DNA of 64,000 bases from Streptomyces sp. NBC_01460 (GTDB lineage Bacteria > Actinomycetota > Actinomycetes > Streptomycetales > Streptomycetaceae), in contig NZ_CP109473.1 of the NCBI RefSeq assembly GCF_036227405.1, positions 6,200,001 to 6,264,000 of the forward strand. Reading direction: 5' to 3'. A program made the translations under genes and the position numbers. Of the stretch, positions 16,790-26,376 are shown piece after piece. The first letter of the stretch is position 1. The number at the start of each line of letters is the position of its first letter. Below the pieces are notes generated by a model. The model had not been told where the DNA came from and ran no database searches. It was given only the letters and a program-made list of their open reading frames with translations.

Positions 16790-17395
16790 GTGCTGGTCAA
16801 GTGGATTCGCTGCACCGTGGTGGACCGCCACGGTTTCGAGCGGGGGCAGCGGAAGTGGGCGGGGCTGCTCGGCGAGCCGGGATTCCGGGGACAGGGCGGC
16901 GGGTGGAGCCGGGGGCGGCCCGACGTAGCCCACGTGTTCGCGTTCTGGGAGAACCGCGTCTTCTACGACTCCTTCATGGCCCGCGAGCACGACCGGCTGG
17001 CCGCTTCCCAGTCCGGCATGTACAAGGACATGCAGGTGAGCCTCTTCGAGTACCGCTTCGACGTGAAGACCGGTTTCGAGCCGGATTTCACCGACGCCGA
17101 CGTGGTCAGGGTCGCGCACAGCCGGGTGTACGAGGACCGCGTCGACCACTTCGCCCTCATGCAGCAGAGGGTGTGGAACCCGGCCATGGCCGGATCCCCG
17201 GGGATGCTGCGTGGCGTCTTCGGGGAGGCGCCCGGTCACGAGTTCCTGGTGCTGTCGATGTGGCAGTCGAGCGCGGAGCGCGGCAAGTACCGGCCCGAGG
17301 GCCTCGCCCGGCTCTCGGCGCGCGCGGAGACCGAGAGGGACGTCGAGACACTCACGGGGGACGTGGTGCGGCTCGAACCGTCATGGACGGTCTGA
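16790..17395 (+). CDS. DUF4937/YdbC-like protein
   Basis: 201 aa. The sequence begins MLVKWIRCTVVDRHGFERGQ and contains WENRVFYDSFMAREHD, matching DUF4937-type proteins (related to Bacillus YdbC) with an apparent duplicated ferredoxin-like/dimeric alpha-beta barrel layout: the WSRGRPDVAHVFAFWEN half is echoed by GHEFLVLSMWQSSAER. No catalytic residues are evident. It starts at GTG 16790, 50 nt after the second palindrome. Confidence 0.65.
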   Translation: MLVKWIRCTVVDRHGFERGQRKWAGLLGEPGFRGQGGGWSRGRPDVAHVFAFWENRVFYDSFMAREHDRLAASQSGMYKDMQVSLFEYRFDVKTGFEPDFTDADVVRVAHSRVYEDRVDHFALMQQRVWNPAMAGSPGMLRGVFGEAPGHEFLVLSMWQSSAERGKYRPEGLARLSARAETERDVETLTGDVVRLEPSWTV

Positions 17396-17487
17396 TCCGT
17401 GCCTGGATCATCGTCTCCTTGGTCACATACGCCCGATGGAGCCCGCACACGTGCTCGATCGGGCCGGACGGCGTCTAGGGTCGGTAC

Positions 17488-18147
17488 ATGGCACGACCGC
17501 AACGCATCGTTCTCGTCCGCCACGGTGAGTCCGAGGGCAATGCCGACGACACGGTCTACGAACGTGAGCCCGACCACGCGCTCAGGCTCACGGAGAAGGG
17601 CCTCCGTCAGGCACGGGCGACGGGCTCCCGGCTGCGTGAGACGTTCGGTGGCGAGCGCGTCAGCGTCTACATCTCGCCCTACCGGCGCACCCACGAGACG
17701 TTCCGGGCCTTCGGCCTCGAACCCGGCAGTGTCCGGGTCAGGGAGGAGCCCCGGCTGCGCGAGCAGGACTGGGGCAACTGGCAGGACCGGGACGACGTCA
17801 GGCTCCAGAAGGCCTACCGGGACGCGTACGGGCATTTCTTCTACCGCTTCGCGCAGGGTGAGTCCGGGGCCGATGTGTACGACCGGGTCGACGCCTTCCT
17901 GGAGAGTCTCCACCGCAGCTTCGACGCCCCCGACCACCCGCCGAACGTCCTGCTGGTCACCCACGGGCTGACCATGCGGCTCTTCTGCATGCGCTGGTTC
18001 CACTGGTCGGTGGCGGAGTTCGAATCGCTGTCCAATCCTGGAAACGGCGAATCGAGAACGCTGCTGCTCGGCGAGGACGGCCGCTATACGCTCGACCGGC
18101 CCTTCGAGCAGTGGCGCACCCCCGAGCCGTACGGAATCTCCGGATAG
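17488..18147 (+). CDS. Histidine phosphatase family protein (phosphoglycerate-mutase-like)
   Basis: 219 aa with the RHG nucleophile motif in IVLVRHGESEGN (His about residue 12), the acid/base region EEPRLREQDWGNWQ, and the second histidine in VLLVTHGLTMRLF. These enzymes hydrolyse small phosphoesters; the substrate cannot be told. ATG 17488 is used. It lies 12 nt before the ADP-ribosylglycohydrolase gene and is probably cotranscribed with it. Confidence 0.85.
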   Translation: MARPQRIVLVRHGESEGNADDTVYEREPDHALRLTEKGLRQARATGSRLRETFGGERVSVYISPYRRTHETFRAFGLEPGSVRVREEPRLREQDWGNWQDRDDVRLQKAYRDAYGHFFYRFAQGESGADVYDRVDAFLESLHRSFDAPDHPPNVLLVTHGLTMRLFCMRWFHWSVAEFESLSNPGNGESRTLLLGEDGRYTLDRPFEQWRTPEPYGISG

Positions 18148-18159
18148 AGTGGCAGGGCG

Positions 18160-19071
18160 ATGACCGCTGACTCCGCTTCCGACCGCTTCGAACGCGCTCT
18201 GGCCAGCCTGCGTGGACTGTCCGTGGGAGACGCCCTCGGCTCCCAGTTCTTCGTCCCGGCCAACTACCCCCTGCTCAAGAGCCGGGACCTGCCTCCCGCC
18301 GACTGGCAGTGGACCGACGACACCGAGATGGCCTGTTCCGTGCTCGCCGTGCTGGCCACGCACGAGCGGATCGACCAGGACGTGCTCGCCCACTCCTTCG
18401 CCCGGCACCACGACTTCGACCGGGGCTACGGCCCCGCCGTGAACCGTCTGCTCAGGCTGGTGCGGGAAGGCGGTGACTGGCGGGAGCTGGCCTCCGCCCT
18501 CTTCCAGGGACAGGGCTCCTGGGGGAACGGCTCGGCGATGCGCATCGCGCCGCTGGGCGCCTGGTACGCGGACGACCCGGAGCAGGCCACCCACCAGGCG
18601 GAGATCTCGTCCTACACCACCCATCAGCACCGCGAGGCCGTCGTGGGGGCCATGGCCGTCGCGGCGGCAGCCGCCCTCGTCGCCGCGCCAGGAGAACCGC
18701 CGACACCGGAGGGCCTGCTCGACGGCGTCGTCGCACTCGTCCCGCGCAGTGCGGTCGGTGCAGGGCTCCGCAGGGCGCGCGACATGCTCGACTACCGGGA
18801 CGCGGGGACGGTCGCGGCGGTGCTCGGCAACGGCCGCCGTACGAGTGCCCACGACACGGTGCCCTTCGCCCTCTGGTCGGCGGCGCGGAGCCTCGGGGAC
18901 TTCGAGCAGGCCTTCTGGGTGACGGCGCAGGCGGGCGGTGACGTGGACACCACCTGCGCCATCGTCGGCGGAATCGTCGCCTCGGAGCCCGTAGGCGCCC
19001 CTCCCGCGGAATGGCTGGCACGGACCGAGGAACTGCCCGACTGGGTGCCCCTCGCGCCGGCGCGCCACTGA
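18160..19071 (+). CDS. ADP-ribosylglycohydrolase family protein
   Basis: 303 aa of the DraG/ARH fold: SVGDALGSQF, the metal-binding WTDDTEMACS (Asp53, Asp54), WGNGSAMRIAPLG, and GDVDTTCAIVGG near 255-265. The family removes ADP-ribose from proteins or small molecules using paired Mg/Mn ions. Coupling to a phosphatase gene suggests small-molecule or nucleotide clean-up (inference). Confidence 0.85.
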   Translation: MTADSASDRFERALASLRGLSVGDALGSQFFVPANYPLLKSRDLPPADWQWTDDTEMACSVLAVLATHERIDQDVLAHSFARHHDFDRGYGPAVNRLLRLVREGGDWRELASALFQGQGSWGNGSAMRIAPLGAWYADDPEQATHQAEISSYTTHQHREAVVGAMAVAAAAALVAAPGEPPTPEGLLDGVVALVPRSAVGAGLRRARDMLDYRDAGTVAAVLGNGRRTSAHDTVPFALWSAARSLGDFEQAFWVTAQAGGDVDTTCAIVGGIVASEPVGAPPAEWLARTEELPDWVPLAPARH

Positions 19072-19295
19072 CCCCCGACCGCTCGCGTCCCTCCGTGGGC
19101 CCGGTCCGTGAGTGGGGCGCTCCGACTGTCACGGTCCTGCCACAGCGGTGGCCCCGCGGCGTCGAAGGGCCCGGTCGGGCCTTACTCTTTCGGCCACGCC
19201 ACCCCCATCGATCTTGGTGGGCGTGTGCCCAGAGACGCCGGGGCCTCGCGCCGCGATGTGCCGTGCGAGCGGACCTCGGTGGGGGGAGGGGTCCC

Positions 19296-21077
19296 ATGTC
19301 CGAACAATCGTCCGACGCGCCCCGTCGGCCCGAGACAGCACCGGAGTCCGGGGACACCGCCGAAGCGGCGTCCGTCGGCGCTCCGACGCCGGCGAGCGAG
19401 GCCGCTCCCGCGGGCCCCGGCCGCGCGGACGCACCAGCAGGCCGGCCCGCGCGGGCATCCACCCCACCGGTGCCGCCGCAGGGCACCGGACCGGACGTGC
19501 CGAAGGTGCCCGCCTATCTCCGGCCGCAGCCCCGCCCGGATGTCTGGCCGGGCCGGGGCCCGCAGCCACCCGGGGTGCTGTCCCGGCTACGGACGCCGTC
19601 CCCGCCCGCCGTGGGACCGGCGACCCTGTGGTCGGTCCTCACCACGGCTCTGCTCAGTGGTCTGCTGCTCGGCGACGGACTGGGGCCCAACCTCCTCATC
19701 GTGGCCGTGCCCGCATCCCTGGGGGCCTTCTTCGCCGCACGCTCGGCGGGGCGTGTGCTGCGGCCCTGGACCGCCGTGTGGGCCGTGGGCGGCGTCGCCC
19801 TCCTGGCCGTTCCCGCGCTCCGGGAGGCGGGGTGGCCGGTCTTCCTCGCGGTCGTGTCGGCATTCGCCCTGGGATCGCTGGCCCTGCACGGGAGCCGCAG
19901 CTGGCCCGGTGTGCTGCTCGGCTCGCTGGGGCTGATCCCCTCGGTCGCGGGCGGCGTGCGCTGGGGGTGGCTCGGGGTGCGCGACCGGGCGGGCGACTCC
20001 CGGGGCCGGGTGCGCACCGCGGTGCGCAGTGCCGCGGTGGCGGTCGTGCTGCTCATCGTGTTCGGCGCGCTCTTCGCCTCCGCCGACGCGGCCTTCGCCG
20101 ACCTGCTGGGCAGCCTCACCCCCGACGTGTCGGTCGGTGACAGCCCCTGGCGCCTCTTCCTCTTCGTCCTGGGGGCGGTCGGCGCTCTCGCCGCCGCATA
20201 CAGCGCTGCGGCACCCGTGCGCTGGGACGGCATCACCGTCCGGCCGGGCAAGGCCAGGAACAGAGCGGAGTGGGCAGTTCCGCTGATCGTGCTCAACCTG
20301 CTCTTCGCGGCCTTCATCGCGCTTCAGCTCGTCGTGCTCCTGGGCGGGTACGACAAGGTGCGGGAGGAGACCGGCCTGCTGCCCGCCGAATACGCCCGGC
20401 AGGGGTTCTGGCAGCTGCTCTGGGCGACCGTCCTGACCCTGCTCGTCATCGCGCTCGCACTACGCTGGGCCCCGCGGGGCGGACCCGGTGACCGCACCCT
20501 GGTCCGCAGCGTCCTCGGAGCCTTGTGCGTCCTCACCCTCGTCGTCGTGGCCTCCGCCCTGCGGCGCATGGACCTCTACGTCGAAGCGTTCGGGCTGACC
20601 CGGCTGCGGATCTCCGTGGCCGCCGTGGAGCTCTGGCTCGGAGTGGTGCTGGTTCTCATCATCGCGGCCGGTGTCCTCGGAGCCAGGATGCTGCCGCGGG
20701 CGATCGCGGCGAGTGCCGCGGTGGGTGTGCTGGCCTTCGGGCTGCTCTCGCCGGACGGACTGATCGCCGAGCAGAACGTCCAGCGGTACGACAAGCACCG
20801 GACGATCGACCTCGAGTACCTCAAGGGACTGTCGGCCGATGCCGTACCGGCCCTGGACAAGCTTCCGGAGCCGCTGAGGTCCTGCGCGCTCGAGGCCTTC
20901 CAGCGGGACCTCGCCCTCCAGGACACTCCGTGGTACGCGTCCAGCTGGGGTGAAGTCCGGGCCCGGGACGTCCTGGAGAGCACATCCGTGAAGAATCAAG
21001 GAACCGAGTGCTACGGCCTCGGACAGGAGACCGACGACCGGGACGACTACGACGAGGACTCCTACGATCCGTACTGA
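19296..21077 (+). CDS. DUF4173 multi-pass membrane protein
   Basis: 593 aa. The first 105 residues are Pro/Ala/Glu-rich and probably disordered in the cytoplasm. About ten hydrophobic segments follow, then the DUF4173 signature LYVEAFGLTRLRISV and RYDKHRTIDLEYLKGLS, and an acidic tail ending DDRDDYDEDSYDPY. ATG 19296 has a GGGGGGAGGGG ribosome site; the longer open frame upstream overlaps the previous gene and is rejected. Function is unknown. A strong hairpin follows 64 nt after the stop. Confidence 0.78.
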   Translation: MSEQSSDAPRRPETAPESGDTAEAASVGAPTPASEAAPAGPGRADAPAGRPARASTPPVPPQGTGPDVPKVPAYLRPQPRPDVWPGRGPQPPGVLSRLRTPSPPAVGPATLWSVLTTALLSGLLLGDGLGPNLLIVAVPASLGAFFAARSAGRVLRPWTAVWAVGGVALLAVPALREAGWPVFLAVVSAFALGSLALHGSRSWPGVLLGSLGLIPSVAGGVRWGWLGVRDRAGDSRGRVRTAVRSAAVAVVLLIVFGALFASADAAFADLLGSLTPDVSVGDSPWRLFLFVLGAVGALAAAYSAAAPVRWDGITVRPGKARNRAEWAVPLIVLNLLFAAFIALQLVVLLGGYDKVREETGLLPAEYARQGFWQLLWATVLTLLVIALALRWAPRGGPGDRTLVRSVLGALCVLTLVVVASALRRMDLYVEAFGLTRLRISVAAVELWLGVVLVLIIAAGVLGARMLPRAIAASAAVGVLAFGLLSPDGLIAEQNVQRYDKHRTIDLEYLKGLSADAVPALDKLPEPLRSCALEAFQRDLALQDTPWYASSWGEVRARDVLESTSVKNQGTECYGLGQETDDRDDYDEDSYDPY

Positions 21078-21140
21078 GTCCGGATGCCCCGGGACCGCTC
21101 GACATGACGTCCGCCGGTCTCTCGCTCACGCGGTGGGGCA

Positions 21141-21175
21141 CCTCGAACGCCCGGCTCGATGCCGGGTGTTCGAGG
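21141..21175 (+). terminator. Terminator hairpin after the DUF4173 gene
   Basis: CCTCGAACGCCCGGC (21141-21155), loop TCGAT, then GCCGGGTGTTCGAGG (21161-21175): a 15-bp stem with one G-T pair. Confidence 0.75.
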
Positions 21176-21253
21176 AACCTGTGCCGGTTCGCTTCGGGGC
21201 GGCGGCACGGTGGTGTCCTCCGAGCCAGTCAGCGGTGCGCCGGCCGCGGGGCC

Positions 21254-21316
21254 CGGAGTGCTGTCGGGTCCGGCAGTGTGCGCCGGGCTCGGAGTGCTGT
21301 CGGGTCCGGCAGTGTG
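21254..21316. repeat. Tandem repeat, 27-bp unit with 36-bp period
   Basis: Two identical copies of a 27-bp unit starting CGGAGTGCTGTCGGG at 21254-21280 and 21290-21316, separated by 9 bp (CGCCGGGCT). The sequence lies in a non-coding gap. Confidence 0.85.
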
Positions 21317-21779
21317 TGTCGGCCACGGGCGCGTGACCTCGGCTTCCGTGCGGTCCGCGCGGGCTGGGGAGAGCCGGCGTCGGAGAATTCGCACCTGCGA
21401 TGAGAATGCTTCCTGAGGGGTTCCGGGCGACGATCCGCCGAAGGGGCGGGCAGCTCCGGGGCCGTTACCTTGGGGCGGAACCCCTCCTTGCCAACCGGGC
21501 CCATGTGGCGTTCCTCGACCTCGTCGGCTGAGGTTTCCGGGTGGGGACGGAGCGGCGGAGATGCCTCCCCGAGCCGTGTGCGTAAGTGAACATCCATTCG
21601 GTGGTGAGGCGCGGATCACCGGCCGGGTCAGGGCGTCGCCCCACCGCCTGTCAGGACGTCGAACAGACGTGCCCGCACCCCCGGACGGTGTTCCGGACAT
21701 GCCCGGAAAACGGGTGGAGCGGCTGGACGGTGCCCCGGGGTGTTCTTGCCGCACCCATCGGCGTACCCTGGCAGGCGCC

Positions 21780-22490
21780 ATGCCGTACGAACCACCCACG
21801 CACACCGTCGAGCGCTCACTGCGCGCTACCTCCGGTGCCAGGACCGTCGCCGGTGTCGACGAGGTCGGACGCGGAGCGTGGGCCGGCCCCGTCACCGTGT
21901 GCGCGGCCGTCACCGGCCTCCGCAGACCGCCTGAGGGCCTCACCGACTCCAAGCTGATCAGTCCCAGGCGCCGGGCCGAACTCGCCCCGATGCTCGAGAA
22001 GTGGGTCACGGCCTACGGACTGGGTCATGCGTCACCCCTGGAGATCGATGACCTCGGCATGACCGCGGCACTCCGTCTCGCGGCTGTCAGGGCTCTCGAT
22101 GCCCTGCCCGTCCGGCCGGACGCCGTGATCCTCGACGGCAAGCACGACTACCTCGGACCGCCCTGGAACGTCCGCACGGTGATCAAGGGCGACCAGTCCT
22201 GCATCGCCGTCGCCGCGGCCTCGGTGATCGCCAAGGTCCGCAGGGACGCGATGATGGCCGAACTGGGCGCGGGCACGGGGCAGTACGCAGACTTCGCCTT
22301 CGGCGCGAACGCCGGCTATCCGTCACCGGTGCACCGGGCCGCGCTGGAGGAGCAGGGGCCTACGCCTCACCATCGCCTCAGCTGGGCCTACCTCGACGCG
22401 CTGCCCAAGTGGCAGCACCTGAAGAAGGTCCGATTCTCCGCCGAGGCGGCGGCACTGGAAAGCGGGGGCCAACTCGGCTTCGACTTCTGA
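21780..22490 (+). CDS. rnhB: Ribonuclease HII
   Basis: 236 aa. RNase HII removes ribonucleotides and RNA primers from DNA. Motifs: [13 protein letters not shown] with Asp27 and Glu28, TDSK, Asp119 in AVILDG, and the [10 protein letters not shown] segment with Asp156. ATG 21780 places the first motif at the usual distance; the open frame extends upstream but without family likeness. Adjacent genes give no further clue. Confidence 0.95.
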   Translation: MPYEPPTHTVERSLRATSGARTVAGVDEVGRGAWAGPVTVCAAVTGLRRPPEGLTDSKLISPRRRAELAPMLEKWVTAYGLGHASPLEIDDLGMTAALRLAAVRALDALPVRPDAVILDGKHDYLGPPWNVRTVIKGDQSCIAVAAASVIAKVRRDAMMAELGAGTGQYADFAFGANAGYPSPVHRAALEEQGPTPHHRLSWAYLDALPKWQHLKKVRFSAEAAALESGGQLGFDF

Positions 22491-22510
22491 TCGCGCAGGC
22501 GCACCTACGT

Positions 22511-22530
22511 GCCGACGCGTGCGCGTCGGC
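22511..22530. terminator. Short dyad after rnhB
   Basis: GCCGACGCGTGCGCGTCGGC, an 8-9 bp stem 20 nt after the rnhB stop and 18 nt before the next start. It may be a weak terminator or attenuator. Confidence 0.45.
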
Positions 22531-22548
22531 TGTGACAGACAACCATTC

Positions 22549-23187
22549 ATGCCTCTCATCCCCGAGGAGCCTCAGATTCCCGAGAGCGCCCAGGGTCCCC
22601 GCGTTACTCCGGCCGCCGGCCGCACCGCGCCGACCCCCCGTCCCGTACCCGGCCCGCGTTCCGCGGCCACACCGCGTCCCGGAAACCCCGGCCGTGGACC
22701 CGCGCGGCCCGCGCCCCCGGCGCAGCGCCCGCATCCCACACCCGCACCTCCCGCCGCTCCGGCTCCCGCCGGACGGACGCTGCCGGAGGACCGTTCCGCC
22801 GCGCAGTTCCAGGTGATTCCCGCTCCGGCCGACGGCGCCGTCGACGCCGCCGACGAGGCCGTCGACCTGCTGCTCGACTCCGGACGGGCGCCCGGCGACA
22901 TCCTGGTGCTCACCACCGGCGGACAGCACCCCTGGGCCTCACACGAACTCTCCTTCGGGGAGACCGCGTACTGGGCCCAGCAGGACGCCGGTGACGACGT
23001 CTTCTTCGCCGGCACGGCGAGCGCAGGCCGCTGTGCCCTGCGGCCCGTGGTCATCGTCGCCGTCAACGGCGAACTGGACGACACGGCTGCCCGTGCGCTC
23101 TCCGACGTCCGGGAGCGCGAGGGTGCGCTGCTGGTCGTCTGCGGAGACCCTCAGAAGATCAACTCCGCGCTCGGTGCCGGAGTCTGA
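22549..23187 (+). CDS. Protein of unknown function with Pro-rich N-terminus
   Basis: 212 aa. Residues 1-80 are Pro/Ala/Arg-rich and likely disordered. The C-terminal 120 residues look folded: AVDLLLDSGRAPGDILVLTTGGQHPWASHE, PVVIVAVNG and LLVVCGDPQKI. This order vaguely resembles the C-terminal motor half of UvrD-like helicases without their catalytic motifs, which is speculative. ATG 22549 is chosen over the in-frame GTG 22519 inside the hairpin. It is convergent with the next gene over a 16-bp hairpin. Confidence 0.65.
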   Translation: MPLIPEEPQIPESAQGPRVTPAAGRTAPTPRPVPGPRSAATPRPGNPGRGPARPAPPAQRPHPTPAPPAAPAPAGRTLPEDRSAAQFQVIPAPADGAVDAADEAVDLLLDSGRAPGDILVLTTGGQHPWASHELSFGETAYWAQQDAGDDVFFAGTASAGRCALRPVVIVAVNGELDDTAARALSDVREREGALLVVCGDPQKINSALGAGV

Positions 23188-23196
23188 GCCGTACGT

Positions 23197-23238
23197 CCGT
23201 GGGTCCCGGCCGTCCGTGAGGGCGGCCGGGACCCACGG
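23197..23238. terminator. Bidirectional terminator hairpin
   Basis: Perfect 16-bp stem: CCGTGGGTCCCGGCCG (23197-23212) and its complement (23223-23238), between convergent stops at 23187 and 23245. Confidence 0.88.
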
Positions 23239-23244
23239 GCCGTT

Positions 23245-23877
23245 CTATCGGGCCGCGCTCCGCCGGAGAGCCTCGGCGGCCCCGCCGCCGGTGCGCAGCG
23301 GAACGGGGTCGTGGTCCACGGAGGTGTCCGCCAGGGCGGACGGCCTGGACAGCAGCGACGGCACGCGGCCACCCCGGCCCTCGCCGAGGACCTGCCAGCC
23401 GCCGCGCGTCAGGGTGATGTAGGCCCCGCAGCGCAGGCCGTGCAGGGTGCAGGCGTCCCGCAGGCCCCACATCCACGCCCCGTCCTCCTCCGTCCAGCGC
23501 TCGTCGCCCTCGCGGCAGTAGAGCAGGACCGCGGTACGCACCGGGGTGCGGCGGCGCAGATCGTGCGGGATCACCCGGCGCAGATGAGCCAGCAGGGCGT
23601 TGCGGAACTCCCAGCCGTCCGTGGCCGCGGTGGACCGCCGGGCGAACGAGGCGCTGGCCGTGAGCCGTTCCTCATGATCGAGGACGGCGACGACCGCGGT
23701 GGCCGGAGCCGGCCGGTGCCGTGCGTGGAGGCCGCTGACGACCTCTCGTGGACTGCGTAGCAGGGGTATGCCGGCCGCCGCCCACTCGGCCGGTTCGAGC
23801 ATCCTGGCGACGTGGTTGACGGAGCCGGCGGACGCCGACAGTGAAGTGGCTGCGGACGGAGCGAATCCGAAGGTCAC
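23245..23877 (-). CDS. Protein of unknown function
   Basis: 210 aa from GTG 23877, which has AAGGGAGGA just upstream. No family recognised. Features: PREVVSGLHARHRPAPATAVVAVLDHEERLTASASF is typical of a small alpha/beta domain, RRTPVRTAVLLYCREGDERWTEEDGAWMWGLRD contains acidic and aromatic clusters, and LHGLRCGAYITLTRGGWQVL suggests beta-strands. Its ending LRTGGGAAEALRRSAAR is probably helical. It lies 216 bp downstream of recQ on the same strand and has its own upstream region containing a CTGACGG direct repeat. Confidence 0.65.
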   Translation of the reverse strand: MTFGFAPSAATSLSASAGSVNHVARMLEPAEWAAAGIPLLRSPREVVSGLHARHRPAPATAVVAVLDHEERLTASASFARRSTAATDGWEFRNALLAHLRRVIPHDLRRRTPVRTAVLLYCREGDERWTEEDGAWMWGLRDACTLHGLRCGAYITLTRGGWQVLGEGRGGRVPSLLSRPSALADTSVDHDPVPLRTGGGAAEALRRSAAR

Positions 23878-24093
23878 GGTCCTCCCTTCGCTACGCGCCC
23901 ACGGTGCGGGCAGGGTCGAATGAGGGCGCGCCGCGGCACAGCCCTTCCGGGCCCGCGAAAAGACCGTGCGGGGAGCGACTCCAATTCTTCCTGTCGTACC
24001 GGCAGGCGGCAACGAGCAATTGGCGCGGCTGACGGGTATCTGACGGAATGACACAGATATCCCTGCCCGTTCGGCGACGAACGAAGCCATGTC

Positions 24094-26265
24094 TCACGCC
24101 TGAACCGCGAGGACCAGCGGAAACACCCCCTGGGCTCCCGCGCGTCGGAGCAGCCGCGCCGCGACGGCGAGTGTCCATCCGGTGTCGGAGAGGTCGTCCA
24201 CGAGCAGGACGGGTCCTCCCGCGGACGCGAGTGCCTCCGCCAGCGCGGGCTCGACGACGAGTGCCTCGTGCAGTGCCTTCACCCGCTGCGCGCTGTTGGT
24301 CTGTGAGATCCGCAGTTCCTCGCTGCCCGGCGCGTAGGTGACCGTACCCAGAAGGGGCATCCGGCCGACCTCGGCGATGCGGCTGCCGAGCGAGTGGACC
24401 AACTGAGGCCTCCGGCGAGAGGCGACCGTGACGACGCCGACCGGACGAGGGGCGGCGTCCGGCGCCCCGGAGGCCCAGCCGCCCGGGCCCTTGGCCCAGT
24501 CGGCGATGACCGTGACCACCGCGCCGGACACGTCGTCGGGGACCGGGACGTCCTGAGCCTGAGCCGCCAGCAGCGGACGCAGCCTGTTGCCCCACCCGAT
24601 GTCCGAGAGCCGGCCGAGCGCCCGGCCGGGGAGTGCCAGCTCGCCCGCCGGGATTCGGCCCTTGAGGTCGATCCCCACCGCGGAGAGACCGGTGGGCCAC
24701 ATCTTGCGCGGCTCCACCTCCACTCCTGGCCGGCCGAGCTCACCGCGTGCCCCGTCGAGCGCCGCCGTGGAGACCTTGTCGTCGAACCGCGAACCGGCGC
24801 AGTTGTCGCAGCGCCCGCACGCGGTGGCCTCCTCGTCGTCCAACTGGCGCCGGAGGAACTCCATGCGGCACCCGGTCCCGGAGGCGTAGTCGCGCATGGC
24901 CTGCTGCTCGGCGGCCCGCTGGCGCGCGACCCAGGCGTAGCGCTCGGCGTCGTAGACCCAGGGCTCGCCGGTGGAGATCCAGCCGCCCTTCACCCGCTTC
25001 ACCGCACCATCGACGTCCAGCACCTTGAGCATCGTCTCGAGACGGGTGCGCCGCAGGTCTACCAAGGGCTCCATGGCAGGCAGCGAGAGGGGGCGGCCGG
25101 CCTGGGCGAGGACGTCGAGAGTCCGGCGGACCTGCTCCTCCGGCGGGAAGGCGACCGACGCGAAGTACTGCCAGATGGCTTCGTCCTCCTTGCCCGGGAG
25201 CAGCAGTACCTCGGCGTGCTCCACCCCACGGCCCGCGCGCCCGACCTGCTGGTAGTAGGCGATGGGGGAGGACGGCGATCCCACGTGCACGACGAAGCCG
25301 AGGTCGGGCTTGTCGAACCCCATCCCGAGCGCGGACGTGGCCACCAGGGCCTTGACCCGGTTGGCCAGGAGGTCGTCCTCGGCCTGCTGCCGGTCGGCGT
25401 TCTCGGTCCGGCCGGTGTACGAGGTGACCGGGTGACCGCACTGGCGGAGGTAGGCCGTGATCTCCTCGGCGGCCGCCACCGTGAGCGTGTAGATGATGCC
25501 CGAGCCCGGCAGCTCCCCGAGGTGATCGCCCAACCAGGCCAGTCGGTGAGCGGCATCGGGAAGCCGGAGCACACCGAGACTGAGGCTCTCCCGGTCCAGT
25601 GGGCCCCGCAGCACCAGCGCGTCCGTGCCCGCCCCCGTGCCGAGCTGCTCCGCGACGTCAGCGGTCACACGGGCGTTGGCGGTGGCCGTGGTGGCGAGCA
25701 CGGGAACACCCGCGGGCAGATCGGCGAGCATGGTCCGCAGCCTCCGGTAGTCCGGGCGGAAGTCGTGCCCCCAGTCGGAGATGCAGTGAGCCTCGTCGAC
25801 CACGAGCAGGCCCGTAGCCGCGGCGAGACGGGGCAGCACCTGGTCCCGGAAGTCGGGGTTGTTGAGCCGCTCGGGACTGACCAGCAGCACGTCCACCTCG
25901 CCCGCCGCCACCTCGGCCTGGACGGTCTCCCACTCCTCGGTGTTGGAGGAGTTGATCGTGCGGGCACTGATGCCGGCCCTGGCCGCCGCCGCCACCTGGT
26001 TGCGCATCAGGGCGAGCAGGGGCGAGACGATCACGGTCGGCCCACTGCCCCGCGCGCGCAGCAGCGACGTCGCCACGAAGTAGACCGCGGACTTGCCCCA
26101 TCCTGTCCGCTGGACGACCAGTGCCCTGCGCTTGTCGGCGACGAGGGCCTCGATGGCCCGCCACTGGTCCTCCCGCAGCCGGGCGGCGCCGGTCGCATCC
26201 CCGACCAGACGGGCGAGTACGGAATCGGCCGAGGCCCTGAGCTCTGCGCGGTCTGCGTTGGTCAT
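24094..26265 (-). CDS. recQ: RecQ-family DNA helicase fused to a phosphoribosyltransferase domain
   Basis: 723 aa from ATG 26265. The helicase core has TGWGKS (54-59), DEAH (157-160) followed by [14 protein letters not shown], the aromatic-rich RecQ loop, and [14 protein letters not shown] plus QQVGRAGRG in the second RecA lobe. A zinc-binding Cys cluster (C-x-RCDNC) follows near 480. The last 120 residues carry a type-I PRTase site, [13 protein letters not shown] (about 685-697), with [10 protein letters not shown] before it. The combination suggests DNA repair linked to nucleotide or PRPP sensing (inference). It is divergent from the DUF4192 gene. Confidence 0.9.
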   Translation of the reverse strand: MTNADRAELRASADSVLARLVGDATGAARLREDQWRAIEALVADKRRALVVQRTGWGKSAVYFVATSLLRARGSGPTVIVSPLLALMRNQVAAAARAGISARTINSSNTEEWETVQAEVAAGEVDVLLVSPERLNNPDFRDQVLPRLAAATGLLVVDEAHCISDWGHDFRPDYRRLRTMLADLPAGVPVLATTATANARVTADVAEQLGTGAGTDALVLRGPLDRESLSLGVLRLPDAAHRLAWLGDHLGELPGSGIIYTLTVAAAEEITAYLRQCGHPVTSYTGRTENADRQQAEDDLLANRVKALVATSALGMGFDKPDLGFVVHVGSPSSPIAYYQQVGRAGRGVEHAEVLLLPGKEDEAIWQYFASVAFPPEEQVRRTLDVLAQAGRPLSLPAMEPLVDLRRTRLETMLKVLDVDGAVKRVKGGWISTGEPWVYDAERYAWVARQRAAEQQAMRDYASGTGCRMEFLRRQLDDEEATACGRCDNCAGSRFDDKVSTAALDGARGELGRPGVEVEPRKMWPTGLSAVGIDLKGRIPAGELALPGRALGRLSDIGWGNRLRPLLAAQAQDVPVPDDVSGAVVTVIADWAKGPGGWASGAPDAAPRPVGVVTVASRRRPQLVHSLGSRIAEVGRMPLLGTVTYAPGSEELRISQTNSAQRVKALHEALVVEPALAEALASAGGPVLLVDDLSDTGWTLAVAARLLRRAGAQGVFPLVLAVQA

Positions 26266-26317
26266 GCCCCCATGCAACCCGATGCCTACGACAAAGCGCG
26301 AACGGTGGCCCCAGCAC

Positions 26318-26336
26318 TGTGGACAAGTTATCCACA
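26318..26336. promoter_or_regulatory. Inverted pair of DnaA boxes in a divergent promoter region
   Basis: TGTGGACAA (26318-26326; complement of TTGTCCACA, the Streptomyces DnaA-box consensus) and TTATCCACA (26328-26336; the perfect E. coli-type box), separated by 1 bp. They sit between the divergent recQ and DUF4192 genes. Confidence 0.7.
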
Positions 26337-26376
26337 GGGGGTCGCGGAAATCGGCGCCCCGCGGGACGGTCGTGCC

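Larger units (their letters stand above)
21078..21779. other. 702-bp gap without a convincing gene
   Basis: It holds a terminator (21141-21175), a 2-copy tandem repeat (21254-21316) and sequence with no GC-frame signature. Open frames exist on both strands but have no plausible start or family likeness. The promoter of rnhB should lie near its 3' end; none was identified. Confidence 0.5.

Noticed and set aside
21062..22009. Minus-strand open frame with AHTAGPDSTP repeats opposite the DUF4173 end and rnhB
   Set aside because: It is antisense to rnhB, lacks a start and codon bias, and its repeats simply mirror the DNA tandem repeat.
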